Assembly (NCBI GenBank): GCA_030613785.1 | Contig: JAUWLF010000002.1 | Coordinates: 1-64,000, forward strand | From: Chloroflexota bacterium | GTDB lineage: Bacteria > Chloroflexota > Anaerolineae > UBA7937 > B3-Chlor | Length of the DNA: 64,000 bases | Direction: 5' to 3' | Shown: positions 45,861 through 54,260 of the stretch, one piece after another | How the letters are laid out: every line of letters begins with the position of its first letter | How positions within the stretch are numbered: the first letter of the stretch is position 1 | Program-made: the position numbers and the translations under genes | The notes under the pieces: model-generated | The model's database searches: none | Told to the model about the DNA's origin: nothing | What the model saw: the letters and a program-made list of their open reading frames with translations, nothing else

Positions 45861-47063
45861 ATGAGCTTCATCGTCGTAGCGCTATACGTGGTCTCCGCTC
45901 TGCTCATCTGGCAGTTCGTAGGCTATCCTGTCCTGATGGGCCTGATCGCGCTCAGAGCGAAGCCCAAACAGAAGAACCGTAGCTACACCCCCTTTGTCTC
46001 CATCATCGTACCGGCACACAATGAGCAGAAGGTGATCGGCAGAAGGATAGGGAACCTGCTCACCCTGGACTATCCCAAGGACAGGTACGAGATCATAGTC
46101 GTCGAGTCCGGATCCACCGACGGGACGAACGAAGCGGTGCAAGACTGTCTGGCACGCAACCCGAACCCCGCACCTCGTATGAAGCTCCTGCGCGAAGGCG
46201 AAAGACGCGGCAAGGCCTCAGCCATCAACCTGGGAAAGGAGCACGCGAACGGCGAGATCATCCTGGTCACCGATGCCAATTCCACCTTCGAGGACGATGT
46301 GCTGAGAGAAATGATGCCCCACTTCCAGGATCCCAAGATCGGCGCGGTGGGCGGTAGGTACCTGGTGTCCAACCCTGACACCGTTCACACCTCCTCGGAA
46401 TCCTTCTACTGGGACCTGGAGTACATCATGCGGAGAGGGGAATCGATCTTGGACTCCGCGTGCCTCTTCCACGGGGAGATAAACGCCTGGAGGAAGGGGC
46501 TGGCCGAAGCGGACATAGACAACTTGTCAGAAGACCTGGACATAGTGATCCAGATCAGGCGAGCTGGCTACAAGATCGAGTACGAGCCATCAGCCCTGGT
46601 CTACGAGCCGGCAGCCACTACCGCAGAGGATCAGATCAGGCAGAGGAAAAGGACCACTACCGGTACGCTCCAGTGCATTTTCAAGCATTTGGACTATTTC
46701 ATCGTCCCACGGGACCTATACAGCCTCTTCATATTCCCGTCACACAAAGGCCTGACGATGCTCTCTCCCTTTCTTCTCTTGTCCATCCCGATTCTGTACC
46801 TTATCGCGTGGGACGTGGGCATCACAGTCACACACCTGACCGTGACGTTGGCCACTTTCGGGCTACTGCTAGGGCTTATCCTGTTGCTCAGGGCGAGGCT
46901 GATCGGTAAGACGAGGCGAGGATCAGGGGTGTCCATCGCTTCGCTGCCGAGAATCGTGTACTATGTGTTGCTAAACGAGTACCTGATCGCGCTGGCCTGG
47001 ATGGACTTCGTCACGGGCAGGTACTCAATCCTATGGGAGAAAGCAGAGACGGCAAGGAGCTAG
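45861..47063 (+). CDS. Membrane-anchored family 2 glycosyltransferase (processive type)
   Basis: 400 residues. An N-terminal membrane helix is followed by the GT-A domain: SIIVPAHNEQKVIGRR, VESGSTDGT, VTDANSTFEDD (DxD region), and EDLDIVIQIRRAGYK with the RQRKR acceptor motif typical of processive GT2 enzymes. Two to three C-terminal helices come next. It may synthesise or extend a glycan at the membrane. Four-base gap from the previous gene. Confidence 0.88.
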   Translation: MSFIVVALYVVSALLIWQFVGYPVLMGLIALRAKPKQKNRSYTPFVSIIVPAHNEQKVIGRRIGNLLTLDYPKDRYEIIVVESGSTDGTNEAVQDCLARNPNPAPRMKLLREGERRGKASAINLGKEHANGEIILVTDANSTFEDDVLREMMPHFQDPKIGAVGGRYLVSNPDTVHTSSESFYWDLEYIMRRGESILDSACLFHGEINAWRKGLAEADIDNLSEDLDIVIQIRRAGYKIEYEPSALVYEPAATTAEDQIRQRKRTTTGTLQCIFKHLDYFIVPRDLYSLFIFPSHKGLTMLSPFLLLSIPILYLIAWDVGITVTHLTVTLATFGLLLGLILLLRARLIGKTRRGSGVSIASLPRIVYYVLLNEYLIALAWMDFVTGRYSILWEKAETARS

Positions 47064-47157
47064 TCTGCAGACTCGGTGTCAATGGGGAGAACACGGGGAC
47101 GTCCCAACGACGCGAGCGAGACCGCCGCGAGAAACGAACGCAAGGTCAAAGGCAATC

Positions 47158-48609
47158 ATGAGGGTGCTCCTCCTGAACCCGCCCTTCAAGCATAGATTCA
47201 CGCGCACCACGCGGTGGCAGGGCAGCATGACGCGTGGCAACACCTTATGGTATCCAGTTTGGCTGTCGTATGCTGCGGGAGTACTGGAGAGAGAAGGGAG
47301 ACAGGTACGGCTGGTCGATGCACCAGCATGGAAGTGGGATGAGGAGCGCGTGCTGGACGATGTCCGAGGTTTTGACCCAGCGTTGGTGGTTATCGACAGC
47401 AACTTCTCTACACTGACAAGTGACTGTAAGTTTGCAGAGCTATTGGCGGAATCGATGCCAGGAGCAACGACAGTATTGGTCGGCCCCCCGACGGCGCACT
47501 TCGCAGCCCAGATACTGAGGAAGCATAGGATAGACGCCGTGGCAAGGCTGGAGTATGACTACACGTTACGAGACGTGGCTAGGGCCATCGAAGAATCCAA
47601 GCCACTCGAAGACGTCGCCGGCATCTCCTTCAGGGCCAATGGGCGCATAACGCACAACCCAGATCGAGAATTCATTGGCTCCGAGGAACTGGACCTCATT
47701 CCCTTCGTATCGCGAGTATACAGGAACCACCTGAACATTGAGGACTATGCTCTGGATCACACCCTACATCCGGAAGTGCAGATCTTCACTGGGCGAGGCT
47801 GTCCCAATCTATGCACTTTCTGTTCTTGGCCGGAGAATCTGATGGGCAGAGAGTACCGGGTGCGGAGCGTACGTAACGTGGTGGATGAGCTGCAGTACGT
47901 GACAGAAGAGCTGCCGAGTGTAAAGGAGGTTTTCGTCGAGGACGACACATTCACGATTAGCCGGCAAAGGGTAAGGAAGGTCTGTGAGGAGATCAAGAAC
48001 AGAAACCTGAAGGTCACGTGGTCATGCAATGCCAGAGCCAATCTTGATTTGGAAACGATGAAGCGTATGAAGCGTGCAGGTTGTCGGCTGGTCGACGTGG
48101 GGTACGAGTCTGGAAGCGATCAGATTCTCAAGGGCATCAAGAAGGGCGTCTCCACCGATCGGATGAGGAAGTTCGCCCAAGATGCCAGAAGGGCGGGCCT
48201 GATGGTACTGGGCGACTTCATCATCGGTCTTCCTGGTGAAACTGAGGACACGGTCCGGCAGACAATACGCTTCGCCAAGGAACTGAAGCCAAACCTGATC
48301 CAGTTCGCTGTGGCCACTCCTCTGCCCGGCACTCAGTTCTACGAATGGACCGCAGAAAAGGGCTTTCTATTGGCGACCAACCTGGAGCAATCGCTGGACG
48401 AAGATGGCTTCCAGAGGTGCATTGTGTCATATCCGGAGTTTGCCGACCAAGACATTGAAAAGTGGGTTGACAAAGCACTGAAATCATACTATCTGAGCCC
48501 TTCCTACGTACCAATAGCGTTGCGAAATGTTCTACGCCGGGACGGCTTTCACGAGCTAAAGGGGCTAGCAAAGTCAGCGAGGACATTTCTTCAGTATTTG
48601 ATGAGGTAG
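47158..48609 (+). CDS. B12-binding-domain radical SAM protein
   Basis: 483 residues. The N-terminal region (about 1-150) is a cobalamin-binding-like Rossmann domain (VLLLNPPFKHRF, VVIDSNFSTLTSD, VLVGPPTAHF). The radical SAM core follows with GRGCPNLCTFCSWP (Cys-x3-Cys-x2-Cys), then VGYESGSDQILKGIKKG and GDFIIGLPGETEDT. Such enzymes methylate or rearrange unactivated carbons. Its place among glycosyltransferases suggests modification of a lipid carrier or sugar, but the substrate is unknown. Confidence 0.87.
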   Translation: MRVLLLNPPFKHRFTRTTRWQGSMTRGNTLWYPVWLSYAAGVLEREGRQVRLVDAPAWKWDEERVLDDVRGFDPALVVIDSNFSTLTSDCKFAELLAESMPGATTVLVGPPTAHFAAQILRKHRIDAVARLEYDYTLRDVARAIEESKPLEDVAGISFRANGRITHNPDREFIGSEELDLIPFVSRVYRNHLNIEDYALDHTLHPEVQIFTGRGCPNLCTFCSWPENLMGREYRVRSVRNVVDELQYVTEELPSVKEVFVEDDTFTISRQRVRKVCEEIKNRNLKVTWSCNARANLDLETMKRMKRAGCRLVDVGYESGSDQILKGIKKGVSTDRMRKFAQDARRAGLMVLGDFIIGLPGETEDTVRQTIRFAKELKPNLIQFAVATPLPGTQFYEWTAEKGFLLATNLEQSLDEDGFQRCIVSYPEFADQDIEKWVDKALKSYYLSPSYVPIALRNVLRRDGFHELKGLAKSARTFLQYLMR

Positions 48610-48628
48610 ACAGGTAAGCAACGAGTCG

Positions 48629-49852
48629 ATGAGAATACTCGTGACGTCCATTATCGATCTTAGAAAGACGACCCACAGCAGGACACACGAGATTGTCAAC
48701 TATCTGGCCAAGAGGCATGACGTCACCGCTTTGTGTCTAAACGCGTGGTGGATGACACGCCCGGATGGTAGTCTCCTCTACGGCGACGATTACTACAAGC
48801 AATACTTCACAGATCTAAAGGAGAAGGTCAAGGTAATACACTTCGCAAAGTCAGGCGTCAGACCTTTTCTCCAGGAGATCTCTTTCGCAAGACGTGCAGG
48901 GGATGTCCTTGATACCATAGGCGCCCACGAGATGGATGTCCACCTGAACTGCGGCACGCACATCTCGGGGTATGCCGTCGGCAGGAAGATGAAACAGTGG
49001 GGCATTCCAACGGTCTTTGACGTCTACGATGACTTGCCCGAGAGAGCCCGCATGTCTCCCCAGGTCCCGGGGCCGCTGAAGTACCTGGGCTGGCTGGTTG
49101 CCTTGTGGGCTTACAGGAAGAACATGGGCCTAGCCGACAGGGTAACAGTCATCACTGAGGCGCTGCGCGGGGCGTACGGCTGGGGCAAGAACAAGTCGCA
49201 GATCGTGCCCAATGGAGTGGACGCCGAACTGTTTGCCCCTCAGCGGGGCGCCAGTCTTCGAGAACGGCTGGGAGTATCTGATGACTTCGTCATAGGCTAC
49301 GTGGGCCTGCTGAGGGAGTGGGTCGAGCTCGAACCGCCCCTTAAGGCGCTGGCCCATTTGAAATTGGAGTTTGCGAACGCAAAGCTGCTGATTGTGGGCG
49401 AGGAGGGAGCCTTGCAAGAGGTCAAGGATCTGGCCGTGAAGTACGCAGTCACCGACAGGGTAGTATTTGCAGGGACGGTGCCCTACACTCAAGTGCCTGA
49501 GTACATTTCGGCCATGGACGTCTGTCTGATCCCAATAGCAAACAGTGCGGACTGCCAGCATGCTTTTCCACTGAAGCTGCTCGAATACATGGCCTGTGAA
49601 AAGCCTGTTATCTCGACACCCGTCGCTGGAGTGAAGGAGGTTGTCGCAGACCGAGTGCTGTACGCCTCAAATAGTGAGGAACTCGCCGAGCGCATCAGGA
49701 AGCTATACCGAGATGAGGACCTGCGGCGCAGGCTGGGCACGGCGGGCAGACGCTTCGTGGCCCAGAAATACACCTGGAAGCTGGCATGCAGATTGCTTGA
49801 GGACACACTAGTCGAGACGGCAGGGCATCGATCACAGAGCCGTGACGTCTGA
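48629..49852 (+). CDS. Glycosyltransferase family 4
   Basis: 407 residues of GT-B fold. The N-terminal acceptor domain contains PTVFDVYDDLPERARM. The C-terminal donor domain contains IVPNGVDAELFAP, IGYVGLLREWVELEPP, and the E-x7-E-type region FPLKLLEYMACEKPVISTPVAG. It transfers a nucleotide-activated sugar to the growing glycan in the cytoplasm. The gap to the radical SAM gene is 19 bases. Confidence 0.88.
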   Translation: MRILVTSIIDLRKTTHSRTHEIVNYLAKRHDVTALCLNAWWMTRPDGSLLYGDDYYKQYFTDLKEKVKVIHFAKSGVRPFLQEISFARRAGDVLDTIGAHEMDVHLNCGTHISGYAVGRKMKQWGIPTVFDVYDDLPERARMSPQVPGPLKYLGWLVALWAYRKNMGLADRVTVITEALRGAYGWGKNKSQIVPNGVDAELFAPQRGASLRERLGVSDDFVIGYVGLLREWVELEPPLKALAHLKLEFANAKLLIVGEEGALQEVKDLAVKYAVTDRVVFAGTVPYTQVPEYISAMDVCLIPIANSADCQHAFPLKLLEYMACEKPVISTPVAGVKEVVADRVLYASNSEELAERIRKLYRDEDLRRRLGTAGRRFVAQKYTWKLACRLLEDTLVETAGHRSQSRDV

Positions 49853-49872
49853 GACTTGGGAATGGACGCGAA

Positions 49873-50994
49873 TTGAATAGAATAGGACTGAAGGACACCG
49901 CAGCCAAAGCGTCGAAGATGTTGCTGAGAAGGCCGAACCCCAGCCAGATCTTGTGGATCAATTTCGCGGTGACTTACCTCTGTAACAGCAGATGCAGAAT
50001 GTGCCGCATTTGGGAGAAGTACCGGCAAGGCCCGAGCCTTCTTGAAGAGGAACTGTCGTTGTCAGAGATAGAGAGCCTGTTATCGTCGAAGTACTTGCAG
50101 AATCTCGAAGGGATTGGCTTCACGGGCGGAGAACCCTTCCTCAGGAGGGACTTTGTAGACCTCGCCGGCCTCTTCATCGAACGATACCCCGATGCCTTTG
50201 TCAGCATCGCTACCAATGGCCTCAGCCCAGGGCTGATAGTCAAGAGGACGAAAGAGATCATCAACAGGTATCGTCCAAAATCGCTCGGCTTGTCCATCTC
50301 GCTGGACGGTATGGCCGGAAACCACGATAGAATCAGAGGGGTCAAAGGGGCGTATGAGAGGGTGCTGCAAACGCTCAAAACACTACAGGAAGAAACGGAC
50401 ATCAACCTGGGATTCGATTTTACCATCACCCCCTGGAACTGGGAAGACTTGTGGAGCGCGTACGAGTTGTCAAAGGAATTCGGGATTAAGTTCATAGCGG
50501 GGTTTGCCCACAACAGTGATTTCTACTACGGCAATACAGAGATAGTTTTTGATTGGCACGACGCCCTGGACGAGGCCGCACACATAGTGCAAAAGGTGGC
50601 CAGGGATAGGGCAGCCACCGAACCTCTGCTGGACAAGTTGATCAATCCTTATGCTTGTTTCATGACCAAAGCTCCAGAGTATGAAGTGAAGAGGAACTCC
50701 ATGTTCAGGTGCTACTCTGGGGTGCACTCCCTGTTTCTTGATCCCTATGGAGATGTATATCCGTGTATCATGCTTGACGAGAAGCTCGGGAATGTAAGAA
50801 GCGAGCCCTTCGGTCAACTATGGTTATCGTCGAGGGCCGCGCAGATAAGGGACTACATTGAGCAAGACCAATGTCACTGTTGGGTTGCCTGCGAGGCGGT
50901 TCCCTCATTGCTACGCGGCCTTGGTGTCGCTAGATGGAATGTCATGAACAAGATCGTCAAACCGATGGTATCTAGGCCAGACTACCGTGGATGA
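49873..50994 (+). CDS. Radical SAM protein with SPASM-like C-terminal cysteines
   Basis: 373 residues from a TTG start (an ATG at 49918 is possible). The radical SAM motif is YLCNSRCRMCRIW (Cys-x3-Cys-x2-Cys), then GFTGGEPFLRRDFVDL. The C-terminal Cys pattern around FRCYSGVHSLFLDPYGDVYPCIMLDEKLGN and QCHCWVACEA suits an auxiliary [4Fe-4S] cluster. Related enzymes include peptide-maturing and sugar-oxidising SPASM proteins. No small precursor peptide is visible nearby, so a sugar or lipid substrate is likelier here. Confidence 0.85.
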   Translation: MNRIGLKDTAAKASKMLLRRPNPSQILWINFAVTYLCNSRCRMCRIWEKYRQGPSLLEEELSLSEIESLLSSKYLQNLEGIGFTGGEPFLRRDFVDLAGLFIERYPDAFVSIATNGLSPGLIVKRTKEIINRYRPKSLGLSISLDGMAGNHDRIRGVKGAYERVLQTLKTLQEETDINLGFDFTITPWNWEDLWSAYELSKEFGIKFIAGFAHNSDFYYGNTEIVFDWHDALDEAAHIVQKVARDRAATEPLLDKLINPYACFMTKAPEYEVKRNSMFRCYSGVHSLFLDPYGDVYPCIMLDEKLGNVRSEPFGQLWLSSRAAQIRDYIEQDQCHCWVACEAVPSLLRGLGVARWNVMNKIVKPMVSRPDYRG

Positions 50995-51018
50995 CGGGAT
51001 TGTATTGTTGGCAAAGAC

Positions 51019-52008
51019 ATGAAGATCTGTTTCGTGGGGCATTACACCGCACGACCTGACAATACAGGAGACTTAGGTACGAAGCACGTGGGCTTTGAGA
51101 TAGCCAGAAGGGTGTCCGAGCGCCACCAGACCATCGAGATCAACATCAGGGAGCCACTCTCCTGGAGGCGAGCTAAGCCGTTCCAGCCACAGATAATCCA
51201 TTTCATCCTCGGTCCATCCACGTTGGGCCTGCTGGCAGCCAGGCTGTTCACGCTCTATTGCAGCGAGGCAAGGACGGTGCTGTCCGCGCCAAACCCTGAT
51301 CTACCGTCATGGAGACTAGGGGCCTTCTTCAGGCCGAACCTGGTATTGGTTCAGTCGTACGAGTCCGAGAGCACATTCGGGAAGATGGGTTGCAATACTC
51401 GATTCGTGCCTAACGGTGTGGATGTGGAGAGGTTCCTCCCGGGATCACCGCTCACGAAGATGCAACTGAGAGAGAAGTATGCGATCAGGAGAGATGTCTT
51501 TGTGATCCTCCATGTAGGCCCCATAATCAAGAGGAGGAATATCGAGTTCTTGAAGAACGTTCAGGATGCCAATCACCAGGTCATAATCGTCGGCAGGATG
51601 CCCGCAGACAAGCAGTTGCACCAAGTGCTCGTCGGCGCGGGATGCATGGTGCTGACAGATTGCGTGGAGCATATCGAGGAGATGTATGCCCTGTCCGATT
51701 GTTACATCTTCCCGACGCCAGCAGCGAACAAGGGGGCCAGCATCGAAATCCCGCTCTCCGTCCTGGAGGCCATGTCCTGCAATCTACCCGTGATCACAAC
51801 GAGATTCGGGGCGTTGCCCAGAGCCCTTGAAGAAGGAGGCGGGCTGGTCTTCGTTGACAGCGAGGACGATCTGTTCCAGGAACTAACGAGAGCGCAACAG
51901 GGCCTGGAAGTAAGAACCCGCGACAGAGTCCTGCCTTACGGATGGGATAACGTCATCGGTTCTCTCGAGGAGATCTACGGCGAGATCGCAGAAACGAGAG
52001 CGGCGTGA
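51019..52008 (+). CDS. Glycosyltransferase family 4 (short form)
   Basis: 329 residues, shorter than most GT4 enzymes. The donor domain has RFVPNGVDVERFLPG, ILHVGPIIKRRNIEFL and IEIPLSVLEAMSCNLPVITTRFGALP. The acceptor domain is reduced. It overlaps the next gene by four bases (GTGA). It probably adds one sugar of the same polymer. Confidence 0.85.
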   Translation: MKICFVGHYTARPDNTGDLGTKHVGFEIARRVSERHQTIEINIREPLSWRRAKPFQPQIIHFILGPSTLGLLAARLFTLYCSEARTVLSAPNPDLPSWRLGAFFRPNLVLVQSYESESTFGKMGCNTRFVPNGVDVERFLPGSPLTKMQLREKYAIRRDVFVILHVGPIIKRRNIEFLKNVQDANHQVIIVGRMPADKQLHQVLVGAGCMVLTDCVEHIEEMYALSDCYIFPTPAANKGASIEIPLSVLEAMSCNLPVITTRFGALPRALEEGGGLVFVDSEDDLFQELTRAQQGLEVRTRDRVLPYGWDNVIGSLEEIYGEIAETRAA

Positions 52009-52727
52009 GCGTCGGAGAATTCGACGCTTCAGTAGAACAGCCAACCAGAATGGCAACAAGCGAGAACTCAAAGGGCATTCTCATATGCTTCGTGGGCATT
52101 GACGGCTCGGGCAAGAGCACGTTGGCGAAGGCGCTGGCTGCCAGCCTCGAGGCCCAGGGTATCCGGTGCAGATACGTGTGGATGGGATTCAATGACTCCT
52201 TTACGGTCTTCAGGCCCTTGGTGGCGGTGGCCAAGGCTTCGGTATTCCGCGGCGAGAGGTACATGGAGCAGTCCACGAAAAAAGGGCGGGTGGTGAAGAG
52301 TTCGTTTCTGTCCACCCTCTATCAGTATCTCATGTTGGCTGATTACACATTCCAGGTTTTCTTCAGAATCCGGCTGCCCCTGGCATTCGGGAGAAACTTG
52401 ATATGTGATCGCTATATCCACGACTTGATAGTCGCTGTTGGAGTCCTCCTGGACTACTCCGCCGACAGGACAATGGCCCTGCTCGACCACTGTCTGGCCT
52501 TGCTGCCAGAGCCGGATCTGGTATTCCTGATAGACCTGCCGGAAACCTTGGCTTACCAGCGCAAGGATGACATAATATCACTCGATTTTCTGTCTGTACG
52601 TAGAGATATCTATCTGCAGATGGCGCAACGGTATGGGATGACTATCCTCGATGGCAGCGGCGACCCACAGGAACTGGCACAACTGGCGGCGAGGAAAGTA
52701 CTACAACACATGCCAGGAGAACGCTAA
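52005..52727 (+). CDS. Thymidylate kinase-like protein
   Basis: 240 residues (GTG 52005, overlapping the previous stop; ATG 52050 is an alternative). The P-loop is CFVGIDGSGKSTLAKALA and a DRY-like motif is NLICDRYIHDLIV. The length and the lack of a housekeeping context suggest a dTMP-kinase relative specialised for this locus, perhaps phosphorylating a sugar or lipid; it could equally be an ordinary nucleotide kinase. It directly precedes a phosphodiesterase-type gene. Confidence 0.8.
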   Translation: MSVGEFDASVEQPTRMATSENSKGILICFVGIDGSGKSTLAKALAASLEAQGIRCRYVWMGFNDSFTVFRPLVAVAKASVFRGERYMEQSTKKGRVVKSSFLSTLYQYLMLADYTFQVFFRIRLPLAFGRNLICDRYIHDLIVAVGVLLDYSADRTMALLDHCLALLPEPDLVFLIDLPETLAYQRKDDIISLDFLSVRRDIYLQMAQRYGMTILDGSGDPQELAQLAARKVLQHMPGER

Positions 52728-54248
52728 GTGAAGAAGGTCTTGCTGATCGGCATAGATTCCCTGGATCCCAAGCTGCTACTAAAGTTCGCCGCTGACCTAC
52801 CCAACTTCACCAGATTGCGGCAGGTCAGCCCTGAGATGAAGCTGAAATCCATCTTCCCCCCCGACTCGATCCCCGCCTGGATCAGCATCCATACGGGATT
52901 GAACCCAGCAAGACATGGCTTGATCTACGTCTTCGACATCTTCGAGAGCCAGTGGCAAGACATCCTCAACATAGATCTGGATGTCTTTCGAGGCCGGACT
53001 TTCTGGGACTACGCCAGCAATAGTGGCAAGAAGGTCTGTGTGTTTTTCCCATTTGTGGCCTTTCCGCCCTGGCAGGTCAACGGCATAATGATCAGCCAGG
53101 CGATGAGTGAACGGCGACTGGATGGTGGCTCGCCGTGGCAGACAGAGAGGGAAATCGGCACCTATCCTGCTGACGCGGCGGCTCAATTTGGGATATCCCG
53201 CTTCAGGAGATCGGTGTCTGGAAAACACCCTGGCGAGAGGAATCTGAAAGCGCGCACCGAGGAGGACCAACAGGTGATGCTTCACAGGGCCCGACTGGGA
53301 CTGGAAATCTCCCAGTCCGTTGAGTGGGACCTCTTCTTTATCTTTTTCGGCTCGCTGGATGGCATCCAGCACGCGCTATGGCGATACGGCGATCACAACG
53401 ACCCCACCTACCCAGGTCCGAACCCCTTACAGGACTTGATAAGAGAGTCCTACAAAGTACTAGACAGAATCGTCGGGGAGTTCATGAGCCTCCATCCTGA
53501 CGTCACCACCATTGTGATGAGCGACCACGGACACGGGATGCGACCACCCGTGACCGTGAGCATCAACGAGTTCCTGCGACAAAGGGGTTTCCTGTTTTCC
53601 AAGGGTCACCGGCTCAATCCGTTGCCCAGAGCGATGGAGGGCCTGAAGCGCCAGGTGTTGGATTTCGTCCATCAAAGGGAACTGGACTATTGGCTGCTCA
53701 AGGTGAGCAAGATGAAGTTGCTTTCCTCCGCCAGCAAGGACGTGTACATGTCCACGGCCAGCATTGACATGGAGCGAACCGTAGCCTATCTCTCCTCCTT
53801 CGCAGGCCCCAAGTCGTATTCTCACGGGGGGATAGAGATCAAAAGGGAGAACCTGAACGGCATCGGCTATGAGGAACTGCGTGACAGACTGATCGAAGAG
53901 CTCGCGAACATCGAGGAGCCACAGACTGGGGAAGAGTTGATGGAGTGGATCTGCAGGCGAGAGGAGTTGTATTCAGGGCCCCATATCTCACACTTTCCCG
54001 ACATCGTCTTTGAGTTGAAGGAAGGCTACGGGGTCTACTGGGGCATCCATACGCCTCTCATCGGCACAGCTTATGAGCACAACCTCGCCTCAGGCGGGCA
54101 CAAGAAGGACGCAGTATTCCTGATCTCTGGTTCATCCAGGGAACCCACGACACAGGAAATGGGCCTGATGGATGTCTCCCCCACGATATTGGACTTGTTG
54201 GGCGTAGAGGGCGAGTTCGGCTTTGACGGCGCGAGCATCTTTGCGTAA
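52728..54248 (+). CDS. Alkaline phosphatase superfamily protein (type I phosphodiesterase/nucleotide pyrophosphatase)
   Basis: 506 residues from a GTG directly after the kinase stop. The metal-site motif LLIGIDSLDPKLL and the nucleophile region PPDSIPAWISIHTGLNPARHGL are present (Ser where Thr is usual), as are TIVMSDHGHGM and the late HSxxxI-type metal site near SGGHKKDAVF. It hydrolyses or transfers phosphate or phosphoesters. No signal peptide is seen, so it may act in the cytoplasm. In glycan loci such proteins sometimes act on lipid-linked or nucleotide-linked intermediates. Confidence 0.85.
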   Translation: MKKVLLIGIDSLDPKLLLKFAADLPNFTRLRQVSPEMKLKSIFPPDSIPAWISIHTGLNPARHGLIYVFDIFESQWQDILNIDLDVFRGRTFWDYASNSGKKVCVFFPFVAFPPWQVNGIMISQAMSERRLDGGSPWQTEREIGTYPADAAAQFGISRFRRSVSGKHPGERNLKARTEEDQQVMLHRARLGLEISQSVEWDLFFIFFGSLDGIQHALWRYGDHNDPTYPGPNPLQDLIRESYKVLDRIVGEFMSLHPDVTTIVMSDHGHGMRPPVTVSINEFLRQRGFLFSKGHRLNPLPRAMEGLKRQVLDFVHQRELDYWLLKVSKMKLLSSASKDVYMSTASIDMERTVAYLSSFAGPKSYSHGGIEIKRENLNGIGYEELRDRLIEELANIEEPQTGEELMEWICRREELYSGPHISHFPDIVFELKEGYGVYWGIHTPLIGTAYEHNLASGGHKKDAVFLISGSSREPTTQEMGLMDVSPTILDLLGVEGEFGFDGASIFA

Positions 54249-54260
54249 AGGAGTGTTTGG

